64,000 nucleotides of DNA from NCBI GenBank assembly GCA_021292105.1, contig CM037860.1, forward strand, positions 9,566,698 through 9,630,697, in the 5' to 3' direction. This DNA is from Anadara kagoshimensis (taxonomy: Eukaryota > Mollusca > Bivalvia > Arcoida > Arcidae). The notes beneath the pieces were generated by a model that saw only the letters and a program-made list of their open reading frames with translations, had not been told where the DNA came from and did not search any database. Position numbers and translations under genes: made by a program. Numbering within the stretch: the stretch's first letter is position 1; every line of letters begins with the position of its first letter. Positions 25,001 to 34,250 of the stretch are shown one piece after another.

Positions 25001-28000
25001 CAATTGATCATTTTATTTTTTATGTTATGTTCTACCATAAGAATATTCAAAACAAGTCTATAACTAGGCGCAATAATTCTCTCTCTCTCTCTCTATGACA
25101 AATAATAACCCAATGACCGTTCCAATGAACTCTCTACACAGCCTACAATCAACTTTGACAGGTTTTCAGAATTGATTCAGTAAAGTTGCATCATTTATAT
25201 GTGTATCGAATCTGTGAATTTAAAAAATTAAATTAAAATACTAGTACTTGAACATCTAGACCCTTGAAGAAACTCTGGAAGCAATTATCATGATAAAATA
25301 AAAATGCATATAGGACATAATTATGTGCATTCTTCTATCGGGAAACCGTTAATTCCAAACCTTACCATGATGTAGAAATTCACAATCTTGTAAAATTTTC
25401 ATAGCTTGGACAGCAGACGATCGACATTTGCAATGGTGACAATGTAACAACCAATCAATAGCTTCGTAACCGGAAACACAATTCTTATATGTACGGAAAT
25501 GATACTTCCGGTCTTTTATTAATCCAGCTGCATACATTTCTAACCTAAAATACAACATTTTGTCAATAGAAAACAGAAAAGTAAAAGTTTTAACTGTTAA
25601 TCACTGAATGAGCAGACTTCAGTAGATGGACTCAAGTCCTGATTTATATCCAAACCGAGCGTTGATGAGCGGAGTTCAGTAAATGGATTCATGTCCTCCG
25701 TGTATACAAACCGAGTGTTTATTATTTTGAGATTAAAGAAAAGTACATAAAATCAAATAAATAAGTAAAATGAAATAAATAAATAACACAAATAAAAATC
25801 TAAAAACAATATTTTCTTTTGTTACGTAATTGAAAATTTGCTTTTTAAACCGCAAGAAAACAACTGCTGACACACAAAACATGAACTTGACGATATGAAA
25901 CAACACAAAAACACACAACAGACAAACAAAACAAGCGAACATAAACAAAACGTCGTATTAAAAGCATTTATTCTGGCCTTTCACTATTACAGAACCGATA
26001 TTTTACGAAACAAAGTACCAACTAGTACTTGGCAATACAACCAAGAGCACGAAGAATTAGGCACGCAAGCAAGTACACATTTTGGGACCAGCTGTGATTA
26101 TAAAATTACCAACTTTTAGATACTGCAATAAACATCAAATTAAGCCAGGGGTGTGGTTATAGTGATATTTGAGGAACAAAATAAAAAACTAATAGACTAA
26201 TTCATATCCAAATCATAGCATCAAACCAAAGTAAAAACTTTGAAACTGACAAGTTAGTTAGGTTAAACACGTGATCTTCCACCAGGAAAGTGAGAGCGGG
26301 TACTCCAGAAGGGCGAGCACCTCCTGTTTAGCTAGCTACCAAACCATCACAATTTCTTACAACTAGTGGGGTCCATAAATTAGCACTATTAATTTTTTTA
26401 ATAAGCCACATTTACCAATGAATTTTTAATAAGCCATATTTACCAATGAACAATTAAACAAACAACCCTTGCTTGTTAAACCACAACAAGAAACTGTATG
26501 ATATTTATATTATTATCGTTCAATATATTTATTTAGATATTAAGTTGTATAATTTCTATATTTTACACATAGACTTTAATGTCCTTGATTGACGATGCAG
26601 CATGTTACATTTGGACCACATTCAATATTTAAAAAAAAGTATTGTATAAGCTAATAGTAATCAAAATGCTTGATGGCTGCTCACGTTGTTATTCACGTTT
26701 TACAATGGGTCACCGTCAGATATGGTCAAATAAGATAACACACATTATCGGATATAAGATTATTGACGTATCCTATACGATTATCACACTCAAGGGCAAA
26801 CATACAAGGGCCTTCAATTAGAAGGTAATGCGAAATGGTCAATTGCCTATAGATTAGATAAAACCTGCAATACACTGAATTGAATTAAAAATTCAATCGT
26901 CTCCATAGAAAATTTTGAAAGTTTTTTTAAATAAAAGAAATCACAGAAAATAATATTATAATGTTTACCGTCTCTTGTTTTTGGAGTTATCCTTTAATCC
27001 ATAGACACTGCATTCCACAGTTAGTTAATGAAGAAAGATTTCTGCATTTCCGCCTATAGCTGATGATGACGTCTCGATATAAGTGAAATATTAATAACCG
27101 AGACGACTTAAATCCCAATCTTTTTGAAAAATGTTTTTGGGGTTTTTTTGGTTTTTTTGTTTATTTTTTTGGGGGGGGGGGGTTGTATGGTGTTTTCGGT
27201 TATTGTCAAGACATGTCTTCAGTGACATATATCATTCTTCTATCACGCTCAGAAATGCAAATCCACCAAATCAATATACATTGTAATTATTATTAGGAAT
27301 ATCAGCGAAATTCTGTGTATCAACTTGCACTGTGTAGTGTGCTTTCTAAAGTTAATATAATGACTTAGTAATCATAGGAATCTTAGTAGCTAAGTGGTCT
27401 GAAGTACCTGCTGAGGACAAACCGATCTGCTAATGAATTCACCTGGCAATGGAATTATGTGGTCTGTAAGCCAATTGCCTCGATCTGTTTGCGCCAAACC
27501 GAAAAAGTGTTGTTTCATTTGTAATTTTGGTGGATTTGATTTCCCCCTCCTTTTCTCGAAAGAAAGACTCATTTTACCCATTTCCAAATAAAAGCAGTGC
27601 CTTGAGACATATCCCAATAAACGAGGGGAATCTAAAATTTGACCTCGTGACCTTAACCTTTGACCTACATACCTAAATTTAGTATGAGACTCATTGTGTA
27701 ATATTAGTTAACATTTGTGCAAAGCTTGATCAATACCCATCTGTAAATATGGACGTTATGGAACAGAACCGACATTGGGACGGATGGATGGACGGACTGT
27801 GTGATTGCTATTATGTCCTCTAAATTTCGTACGCAAGCCTAGGTACGCAAACATTAATTTCTAGCCAAACAAATTGAGGTAAAATAGGTAATCTTTTATA
27901 TAAGATATTTTACTATTTATTTTTCACATTATTGACTTGGTTCATGGAGAAATGTTTATATTTTGAAATTTTGATCAAATATCAAATTAAGTTACAAGTC

Positions 28001-29558
28001 AACTTTAGAAAGAACAGACAATAAAACTTAGTAAAGTATGTAACTTAAAAAACTCCGTTTTGCGTTTTAGTGAAGGTAGTCATCCAATTGGCCACTTTTT
28101 ATCAAACAATCTTGGACATCCGTTCAAGAAGGTTAAATTTAATATTTATGAGAAACTTGCAATCAGGCCTTTGCAGAAGCTAAACAACAAAAGGGTTTGT
28201 TTTTGGCGAGTACATATAAAATACGTATTGTATTTGTTTTAAAATTGCCCAATAGTCTATTGTTACGTTTTAGTATTCAATATTTTTGTTTTATGTTGTG
28301 AGGTATGCAAAATAGAAAACCCACGTTTCTAGCGATAGCCAAGATCGCTGTAAACAAATCTAATCAAACCAAAACAAACACGACCACAGGATTTCAAAAT
28401 TCCCCCAAGACCCTTTGATTTTACATTGGTACCTTTGATATGTAAACTGTAAAAGTCTAATAGACCTGCCGTTTTGTACCAGGATAATACGACATTTTCA
28501 ATATGATTACTAAATTACACAAGGGTTTTTCAATGTTGATATTGGACTTTCAAAAACTTTTATATGTGACCTGCCAATTACAAAACATGATTTCGAGCCC
28601 CTGGCGCCACAAGAAATACCAAGAGAAGACAAGATGAAAATAACGTCTGAAACAAAGATTTTTGGCGAATAAGTAAATAAAATGGAAACGACAAGACATC
28701 GTAAATATTGTTAATTGATATTGCTCGTATTAATTAACGCAAAAATCAATTGCATTTTAACTTATTATTTTTTAAAAGATAGAACCGGAAGTATATATCG
28801 ATAAACAATTATTGAACCCTTTGTATTTTGTCATATACAGTAAACATGCCTTAAAGGCGACTTCTATATAAGAGCCATCTGCTCGAAGGACGGTAAACAA
28901 TTTGTATTTGATTTTAGGTCAAGTAACTTTGCACATGTGTATTAGCCCACATGCACATAAGGGTTATTTTACTGGTTTCATTAGGTGGCAGTTATACATA
29001 GGTTTGACTGTAGTTAGTAAGTTTAGAGACCCCTGGTAAGTCTTTCCATGGAGAGGGCGAGTAAAATATAAGTTTACATTACAGTCAGGTCTATTCATGT
29101 TCCTATATTCATATTCAATAATATCCACAAATCCAGTATCGTTATAAAATGCAGCTAATCCTACATTTACAATGCGCATGTTGAAGTTCTCTGTCTATCA
29201 TGCCTATCAAATAAAGCACAAACATGCCAATCCATGCTCAAATCGCAATCATAAAAGCATAGTAAAATCTTTGAAAACTGTCAAAATAAGTCAAACACGT
29301 GAACTTCCACGAGGGATACGAGACAAGGAGCTCTGGAAGGAGTAATAACTACACGTATAAAAACGAAAAGTTTGGTTTAAAAGGTATATCTCAAAGGACT
29401 TAGGTTTTGACAGAGCTTTGGAATTGCATCAGAAGAAAAAAAATATTTTATCAACATGGGGATTGTTATTTTCCCTACCTTACTTGTTCCCCAATAAGGA
29501 AAATTTCATATTTATCACTAAAACTTCGTGATCGCTCCCTTGAATGATGTGAATCCAT
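14705..29558 (-). CDS. DEPTOR: DEPTOR (DEP domain-containing mTOR-interacting protein), complete, 9 exons
   Basis: Coding exons on the minus strand are 29479-29558, 25366-25544, 24415-24535, 21875-22062, 21043-21240, 19472-19678, 18783-18853, 16163-16267 and 14705-14842. All junctions use GT/AG with matching phases and give 428 residues (human about 409). The first DEP domain spans exons 2-3 (KDRKYHFRTYKNC, then CDDHQFKDEMLFYRFRKDD) and the second spans exons 4-5 (FVDWMVRQKEAL, then SSLLYQFTLDYERRRKL). Exon 6 is a Ser-rich linker with a doubled RRSSDFSNK. Exons 8-9 form a PDZ domain (VGYGLVVRG, DPTGPAAAAGIK, YSVDGINVL). DEPTOR is known to bind and restrain mTOR in mTORC1/2 through its PDZ domain, with the linker as the regulated, phosphorylated segment; this is inferred here by homology. 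Introns are packed with SINEs, DR1, MITEs and tandem repeats. The 3' end closely abuts a DR1 terminus at 14547. Confidence 0.95.
14915..15212 (+). mobile_element. tRNA-derived SINE (family S2) in DEPTOR intron 8
   Basis: The head has an A-box-like ATGGCCGAGTGGTACGG and a B-box GGGTTCGAACCC, suggesting a Ser-type tRNA source. A core follows with TTTCGGATGAGACTCAAAACC. It lies antisense to DEPTOR. The second copy is at 19174-19432. Confidence 0.82.
15500..16012 (+). repeat. DR1 3' portion in DEPTOR intron 8
   Basis: Starts near GAGATTCCTCAATAGCTAAG, contains GGTATACTCCCTCATGCAAA, and ends with the inverted terminus GTGATTCGGACATGGATTAG at about 15976-16000. The left half is missing. Confidence 0.75.
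16163..16267 (-). CDS. DEPTOR: DEPTOR exon 8 (PDZ, first half)
   Basis: Exactly 35 codons between a TTTTTAG acceptor and a GTTAGT donor. It encodes ICSDSVGYGLVVRG, whose Gly-rich turn forms the PDZ ligand groove, and TVDPTGPAAAAGIK. Confidence 0.95.
16303..16900 (+). repeat. DR1 copy in DEPTOR intron 7
   Basis: It has the left terminus (CAAATAACAATTCAGAAGC), the core (GTGAGGCCGGGTGCTC), GCTTATCAACAATACTGTGA and the 3' part GGTATACTCC. The inverted right end is not present. Confidence 0.8.
17228..17590 (+). repeat. DR1 5' portion in DEPTOR intron 7
   Basis: Left terminus AACATACTAATCCATGTCCG through GGCTTGCAATATTCCCGAGT. It runs into the 66-bp minisatellite where the DR1 3' part would be expected. 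Confidence 0.8.
17632..18655. repeat. 66-bp minisatellite in DEPTOR intron 7
   Basis: About 16 units of CTCGACAACACTGGGG-GACGTATAACCAAATGGCATG-type sequence. The first five units are 66 bp; later ones shorten to about 61-62 bp and vary (GGTGAATGGCC in place of GACGTATAACC). Because 66 is divisible by 3, repetitive frames are open on both strands (for example 17621-17938 minus and 17661-18011 plus). They are artefacts of the repeat, not genes. Confidence 0.93.
18783..18853 (-). CDS. DEPTOR: DEPTOR exon 7 (linker to PDZ)
   Basis: A 71-nt exon too short for routine ORF listing. It reads LIRQASANELESSDTPYFKQ, which lines up with the vertebrate segment before the PDZ domain (VLKRP...TPGAPY). Acceptor TGTTATTTTAG, donor GTGAGT; it ends in phase 0. 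Confidence 0.9.
18984..19052. repeat. (CTT)n / (ATT)n compound microsatellite
   Basis: About ten CTT units followed by ATT units within DEPTOR intron 6. Confidence 0.95.
19174..19432 (+). mobile_element. SINE family S2, second copy, in DEPTOR intron 6
   Basis: A truncated head with B-box GGGTTCGAAACTCAG, then GATGATTTTCATCTCCTACC and TTTCGGATGAGACTCAAAACC. It ends about 40 bp from exon 6 and is antisense to the gene. Confidence 0.8.
19472..19678 (-). CDS. DEPTOR: DEPTOR exon 6 (Ser-rich linker)
   Basis: 68 whole codons plus split codons at each end, acceptor TTTGATAG, donor GTAAAT. It encodes two copies of RRSSDFSNK about 15 residues apart and an acidic, Ser-rich end (ELSSSPDSSKETDSDD). This corresponds to the phosphorylated linker of vertebrate DEPTOR but shares little exact sequence. 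Confidence 0.88.
19755..19985 (+). repeat. DR1-derived fragment in DEPTOR intron 5
   Basis: It starts AAACATATCAATTCATGTCC and jumps to the 3' part of the family (TTTGGTAAAATATATTTTGA, then TGGTCAGAGCACTAGTGATG). It is strongly deleted internally. Confidence 0.6.
20743..20978. mobile_element. MITE-like element (family M4, copy 2) in DEPTOR intron 5
   Basis: The left arm AAACAAACAACATGACATG and the right arm (reverse complement GGCAAACAACTTTGACC) resemble the arms of the element at 4897-5161. It is diverged. Confidence 0.45.
21043..21240 (-). CDS. DEPTOR: DEPTOR exon 5 (end of second DEP domain, start of linker)
   Basis: Acceptor TTCCCTACAG, donor GTAAGT. It encodes SSLLYQFTLDYERRRKLSDM and then a Ser-rich stretch, matching the arginine-rich helix that follows DEP2 in vertebrates. 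Confidence 0.94.
21437..21747 (+). mobile_element. V-SINE family S1 in DEPTOR intron 4
   Basis: B-box GGGTTCGAACCCCGG, core GACTGTTCTTTCGCC and GGCACGCTAAAGAACCCTGC, tail GACGTCTCGATATAAGTG then GGACGTTAAACACC. It is antisense to DEPTOR. Confidence 0.85.
21875..22062 (-). CDS. DEPTOR: DEPTOR exon 4 (second DEP domain, first half)
   Basis: Acceptor GCTTTTTCAG, donor GTGAGT. It contains YHQSFSGAAFVDWMVRQKEA and GRLLLESDIIRHG, aligning with the second DEP domain of DEPTOR. Confidence 0.95.
22448..23905 (+). mobile_element. Dispersed element E1, full copy, in DEPTOR intron 3
   Basis: It begins with a small palindrome (AGCTCACCTGACC-gaa-GGTCATGTGAGCT) and ends CAGGTGAGCG...GGCCCATGGGCCTCTTGTTT. 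The second copy's end is at 262-304. Its interior is a GT/GCGT-rich stretch and a 145-bp tandem array. No transposase was seen. The termini are imperfectly inverted, and the superfamily is not determined. Confidence 0.7.
22991..23815. repeat. 145-bp tandem repeat inside element E1
   Basis: The landmark AAACTTTTTGTATAG recurs every 145 bp (six times, with its C at 23013, 23158, 23303, 23448, 23593 and 23738). Units are nearly identical, and most contain AAAGGTCAAGGTCACAGATG. The last unit is partial. Confidence 0.93.
24081..24254. mobile_element. Tigger/pogo-like MITE, 174 bp, in DEPTOR intron 3
   Basis: The left end CAGTCGATCCTGTTTTAATC and the right end (reverse complement TAGTCAATCCTGTCTATTG) are inverted, with TA on both sides (24079-24080, 24255-24256). 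A related element is at 62048-62225. Confidence 0.7.
24415..24535 (-). CDS. DEPTOR: DEPTOR exon 3 (end of first DEP domain)
   Basis: Acceptor GTTTTATTTTAG, donor GTAAGT. It encodes FKDEMLFYRFRKDD, the beta-hairpin that closes the DEP fold and is nearly identical to the vertebrate segment, then a helix ending ALKLYK. Confidence 0.95.
25366..25544 (-). CDS. DEPTOR: DEPTOR exon 2 (first DEP domain, main part)
   Basis: Acceptor TTGTATTTTAG and donor GTAAGG. It encodes the DEP helices, including KNCVSGYEAIDWLLHC and MKILQDCEFLHH, and ends in phase 1 so that exon 3 restores HHVCDDH. Confidence 0.95.
26180..26345 (+). repeat. DR1 5' fragment in DEPTOR intron 1
   Basis: Contains AATTCATATCCAAATCATAG, AAAACTTTGAAACTGACAAG and GCACCTCCTGTTTAGCTAGC. 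It stops at the TAGCTAGCTAC block. Confidence 0.75.
27028..27108 (+). repeat. V-SINE S1 3' fragment in DEPTOR intron 1
   Basis: TTTCTGCATTTCCGCCTATA followed by GACGTCTCGATATAAGTGAA, the last part of the S1 SINE. Confidence 0.7.
29216..29345 (+). repeat. DR1 5' fragment close to DEPTOR exon 1
   Basis: AACATGCCAATCCATGCTC followed by AAACACGTGAACTTCCACGA and a degraded core. It lies in intron 1, about 130 bp from exon 1. Confidence 0.65.
29479..29558 (-). CDS. DEPTOR: DEPTOR exon 1 (start codon, residues 1-26)
   Basis: It begins ATGGATTCACATC and encodes a short Ser/Arg-rich leader ending FLIGEQV, then splits an Arg codon at a GTAGGG donor. Joined to exon 2 it reads GEQVRLEMYAAGLIKDR, the same spacing as vertebrate GEQLR...IKDR. 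This junction is why I prefer this donor to the one 5 nt upstream, which would create a stop with the same acceptor. Confidence 0.9.
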
Positions 29559-29880
29559 TCCGAAATTTTCAATATAACATCAAAATATGAACTATGTGTA
29601 TATTCAGTATAAAAACGAAATGAGCCAATCCTTCAAGATAAAACTGGGGTGTCGGTAAATTAGGTACAAGGTAAATAGATAAATAGCGTTAAACTTTATC
29701 ATGTTTATCAGAGCAGTGATAATTAAATATGATTTCACGACTACCGTGATTTAAAGCAATTGTTTTATAAGATAACCAGTATATCAATATATATATCTTA
29801 TATATATAGCTTAAATACTAATTCGCCATCAAGTCTATGTAATATTGCATATTTTTCAAAATTGCGAAAAGAGGCTCTGA

Positions 29881-30056
29881 AATGAGGTCCTTTGGAAAAA
29901 AACTATGAAAACAAATGCCACGTGTCACAACAGGCATGGCACGTTAAAAACCCTCCATGCATTTGATTGTCCTTAAGGCATGGCGAAGGTAAAAATTTCT
30001 GTCTGTTCAACTAGCCGGTGACGTGTCGATATAAGTGAAATTTTGTTGATTACAGC
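29881..30056 (+). repeat. V-SINE S1 fragment upstream of DEPTOR
   Basis: ATGAGGTCCTTTGG, GGCATGGCACGTTAAAAACC and GTCGATATAAGTGAAATTTT: core and tail without the tRNA head, about 320 bp 5' of the DEPTOR start codon. Confidence 0.7.
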
Positions 30057-30419
30057 GTAACAATCTGAAAAATGTTTGATAGACTAGAAATAGCTTACAA
30101 TTAAAACCAAATAGCTGGCATGTCCAACTAGTCCATCTAGTCACTCATTGTGAATAATTACAACTACAAAAGTTTCGGTATATACCTGCTTTGTAATTCA
30201 AGTTCAAGTCAGCAAACCTCATAGGTTTGATAAGTGATATGATTTTATTTACAGAAATATCAAAATAAGTACCAATATTACAGTATTTGATTTTATATTA
30301 AAGATAAATCGACTATCTAAGTTACCTGGAACAATAGTAAGTGTAATCCATAGCAAGCATCTAAATATCCTAAGTCTTGCTTGTTAATCAACTTTGGCTG
30401 AAAAACGCAGTACTATATC

Positions 30420-30545
30420 AAAACAAACACACCAATCCATGTCCAAATCAAAGCAAAGTTAAAACTTTGGGGGAAAATTCAAATTACATAAAATACACGA
30501 ACTTCCGCCAGTTGCTCCAAAAAGATAATCATCTGTTTGAGGATT
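30420..30545 (+). repeat. DR1 5' fragment
   Basis: CACACCAATCCATGTCC then CACGAACTTCCGCCAG and a degraded core. Confidence 0.6.
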
Positions 30546-30967
30546 TGTGACTTACGAGCAAAATTCATCAAGAAGCAGCAGCAACAAAGGACAAACAGTA
30601 TATGTTGGGTAATTGTTGTATTATGTTAATATGAGTATATTAGTGTCTTTTAAAATTCCAGAACACTGGATAAGTTTGGTTTATTAAGGCGATTCGTAAC
30701 TGCACTTTTGCTGAATGCCTCATACTGACATGTGACATATACTTACATCTAAAAATTAGTTTAATATTATCTAAAACAAAATCATTTTAATCTTTTGTTA
30801 GAGGAGCATGTATTGTGTAATACCATGCGTGTTTAGGCATGAATCATCGGAAGGGGTCTAGCAAAAACATAAGTATTTTACATGGTAAAATTGTAAATTC
30901 AACATACCCTCAAAATATGAAGAGCTTGAAATGCCATATATCACAAATATATCCGTGAGTGGATGAT

Positions 30968-30970
30968 TGG

Positions 30971-31028
<58 letters not shown>

Positions 31029-31125
31029 CAATAATATTCACTTATATCGGTACATCACCAGCTATAGATTGATCTTTGCAGCGCGCTCAGGGCAATGTGA
31101 ACATAGGGTGGGTGTGTGGAGTAGA
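30968..31125 (-). mobile_element. V-SINE S1 fragment with long (GATT)n tail
   Basis: About 14 GATT units (30968-31025) followed by TTCACTTATATCGGTACATC and CGCGCTCAGGGCAA, the reverse complement of the SINE tail and core. The tetranucleotide run is the SINE's own 3' tail, expanded. Confidence 0.75.
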
Positions 31126-32060
31126 TGAAGGTTGATCCTTAGACAACTCTTGAACCGGTTTTTTTTTCATTAGACCGATTCACAAAATACCACCTGGTAA
31201 CGTTTTGGTGCATACAAATTAATGTTTAGACGTCATAGAAATAAGGAATGATGTCATTATCTCGATAGATAACATTGAGTTACAATTCAGTCGGGCCAAT
31301 AAATATAAAACTTCCTGAATGCTTCATTTGTCCTGATTTGAGCTCATATAATTATCAAGCTAAATATCATTATGCGACTCAACATTTGTAGATAAGATAA
31401 AAATTTCATTTAAATTTTGTATATTTATTCGACATAATAAACAAAACAAAAATTACCTATATTTAAATGCGAAGGTAAAACATGGCAATGTAGTGTTTTC
31501 TGTATACCATTGTGTCGTTTGAACTCTGATGACGCTGTTATTTCATTGTGACCATCTAGATGAACATCTCCAAATGATTTGGAGGTTATTATCATATTAC
31601 GAAATTATTGGACAAAACTACCATTCTATATTTCACCATACATGCAAACTATTAACCTCATTGCTTGCACAAAAATAACGAACATAACAACTTGTGTTTA
31701 ATTTAATTATTATAAATATTGCTAAATTATTTTTAATACACTAATAAAATCCTTGAAATAAATAAATAAATAATCTAATCGTGAATGCCAGAATACTGTA
31801 AACGTATTTAATTTCGCGTGTATTTATTTTCGCGGAATAGGAAATTTAGACATATCCGCGTAGTTAAATTTTCGCGATTTTGAAATATGCACTATAACAC
31901 AAAAAGCATAATATACTTTAGCTTGGTATTAATTTTTGGACAGAACAATTGACCGCGAAATAAGTGGAAATAAGTACACCGCGAAAATAAATACATTTAC
32001 CGTAATGCTGATTAAATTGCTGCTGATACGACATAAAACAAGATTAAATACCAATAAATA
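31126..32060. other. Intergenic, no gene seen
   Basis: AT-rich. It contains a cluster of TTCGCG/CGCGAA motifs at 31815-31985 that also appears near 11970-12130, so it is probably repeat-derived. Confidence 0.4.
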
Positions 32061-32900
32061 CAGTAGAACTTCGATGGCTCAAAGTCCATGGGACTTTGGC
32101 CAAGTATTCGAGCCATCGGGGGGTTCGAGCGACCGAACATCGAGAGGCGATCTTCATTAGACTTTAAAAATATTAAATTCACGATGATATCTCGAAGTTT
32201 TCAAACTTCATTTGTAAATAAAATGTTGAACTTCGAACGGCAAATATATCGATGTCGACAGTTCATTTGAATTAAATTGAAAGAAAAAGTAAATAACAAA
32301 AACTGAGGATATTAAATAAACTTACTTTATTATCGTTACAATACAGAGCACAGTGTATTGCCGGTTATGAATAATCACCGGAACTCATGACCGGTAATAC
32401 ACATTGTCATGCGCATTCCAATGAAATGTAAGAAACAGAATCTGAATATTCAAGGATGAGATATAAAAGTCAATCATCTGGCGTGGGCTCAGGTGTTTTA
32501 CCAAGCACCCGCGGGTCGTTATTAAGAAATTACTGGAATTATCACGGTTAATTACTAATCTTGAGTAACACTCTATGTTCCAGACGAGTTATTTCGTTTC
32601 GCTCTATTACTTTCTGTGAAATCTGCATCATGGCTTCAGCTTGTGTTTTGTTTACAATGACTGACCACATGTCATTCTGATAAAATTGTATTCGAGCGAA
32701 AGAAGTTGAATTTTTACCAAATTTACACCTTCGAGAAATATTTATTGTTCGAGCGAGCGGGGGTATTCGAACTATCGTAGTTCGAGCGATCGAGGTTTAT
32801 ATAGATATAATTTAATAGGGATTTGGAGGGGACCGGCAGATGACTTCGAGTTATCCGGGGTATTCGAGGCATCGACGTTCGAGCGATCGAAGTTCTACTG
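32061..32900. mobile_element. Tigger/pogo-like MITE, 840 bp
   Basis: The left end CAGTAGAACTTCGATGGCTC and the right end (reverse complement CAGTAGAACTTCGATCGCTC) are inverted and flanked by TA (32059-32060, 32901-32902). Both subterminal regions are dense in TTCGAG/CTCGAA motifs. There is no transposase frame. The 530-bp duplication starting at about 32679 begins inside it. Confidence 0.85.
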
Positions 32901-32962
32901 TAGTAAAGAGATCTATATCTACTATTATATCTGTACAATTGTGAAAAATTAATTTGAAAATA

Positions 32963-33174
32963 CAGTACAGTCCTGTCGAAAGTTTAACACTATACTAACG
33001 AAAAAAAGTCGAACCTCGGTTGCCACGTGGCGGCTGGGATATGGATAGCTAGTGACCGAAAACCTACCGAGATTTTGAATCTGCAGACAGGCTAGTTCAC
33101 AAGGAGCTGGATTGAGCTAAATATTTGGTACTAATTTGTTTGATTTGTGTTAAACTTTTGACAGGCTTGTACTG
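32963..33174. mobile_element. 212-bp MITE (family M2), copy 1
   Basis: The left end CAGTACAGTCCTGTCGAAAG and the right end (reverse complement CAGTACAAGCCTGTCAAAAG) are inverted, with TA at 32961-32962 and 33175-33176. Confidence 0.88.
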
Positions 33175-33492
33175 TACTGGACATTATCTACCTACAAAAC
33201 ACAGTAAAGATAAAATTGTATTCGAGCGAAAGAAGTTGAATTTTTACCAAATTTACACCTTCGAGAAATATTTATTGTTCGAGCGAGCGGGGGTATTCGA
33301 ACTATCGTAGTTCGAGCGATCGAGGTTTATATAGATATAATTTAATAGGGATTTGGAGGGGACCGGCAGATGACTTCGAGTTATCCGGGGTATTCGAGGC
33401 ATCGACGTTCGAGCGATCGAAGTTCTACTGTAGTAAAGAGATCTATATCTACTATTATATCTGTACAATTGTGAAAAATTAATTTGAAAATA

Positions 33493-33704
33493 CAGTACAG
33501 TCCTGTCGAAAGTTTAACACTATACTAACGAAAAAAAGTCGAACCTCGGTTGCCACGTGGCGGCTGGGATATGGATAGCTAGTGACCGAAAACCTACCGA
33601 GATTTTGAATCTGCAGACAGGCTAGTTCACAAGGAGCTGGATTGAGCTAAATATTTGGTACTAATTTGTTTGATTTGTGTTAAACTTTTGACAGGCTTGT
33701 ACTG
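33493..33704. mobile_element. 212-bp MITE (family M2), copy 2
   Basis: Identical to copy 1 and created by the 530-bp tandem duplication rather than by transposition. Confidence 0.88.
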
Positions 33705-33850
33705 TACTGGACATTATCTACCTACAAAACACAGTAAAGCTAAAACGAAAATTTAACACAATCACCGTGTACATGGTAATAGTGCAATTTAAAACATCGA
33801 CGTGTTTCTTCGTTGAGGGCAAACCCACGGTGATTCATCGAGGATAAAAA

Positions 33851-33851
33851 G

Positions 33852-33899
<48 letters not shown>
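33851..33899. repeat. (AAT)n microsatellite
   Basis: About 16 AAT units between the duplication and the hydroxylase gene. Confidence 0.95.
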
Positions 33900-34244
33900 T
33901 GGCGTAGACCTTTAATTATTTGAACAATGATAACACATTATATCTGGTTGCGCGGCAGGTTTTAATCACACCATAAGCGCTTACGTGAATCAGCATTTAA
34001 TACACATGTATTACCTCATGATTCAGCAAATAATTCACAATTCAATAATTTAAACTCCCTCAAACCGGGACTGTCTAATTGAGAAACTGTTTTGTCCGGA
34101 ATAAAGGGCAAGTAGAAGAATTTGTTCGGCGTGTGCCCCAAATCGTGCTTTTTTATCGGGGTGATTTTCCGACGTATAAGTACATTGTGGACATTGAATT
34201 AAGGGTATGCTCAGTAACTTTACTAATATTTAGTTAGTAAAACA

Positions 34245-34250
34245 TTTATT
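34245..34250 (-). terminator. AATAAA polyadenylation signal abutting the stop codon
   Basis: On the minus strand the hydroxylase stop TAG is followed at once by AATAAA. If used, the 3' UTR would be only some tens of bases long. It may be coincidental. Confidence 0.4.

Larger units (their letters stand above)
32679..33738. repeat. 530-bp tandem duplication, two apparently identical copies
   Basis: Copy 1 is about 32679-33208 and copy 2 about 33209-33738. Line-by-line comparison shows no difference, and the same 71-residue accidental frame appears in both at an offset of 530. The unit joins the right part of the 840-bp MITE to a 212-bp MITE. Confidence 0.95.

Noticed and set aside
28964-29179. 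71-residue frame in DEPTOR intron 1, same strand
   Set aside because: Composition looks plausible, but there is no recognisable domain and DEPTOR joins exon 1 to exon 2 across it in phase.
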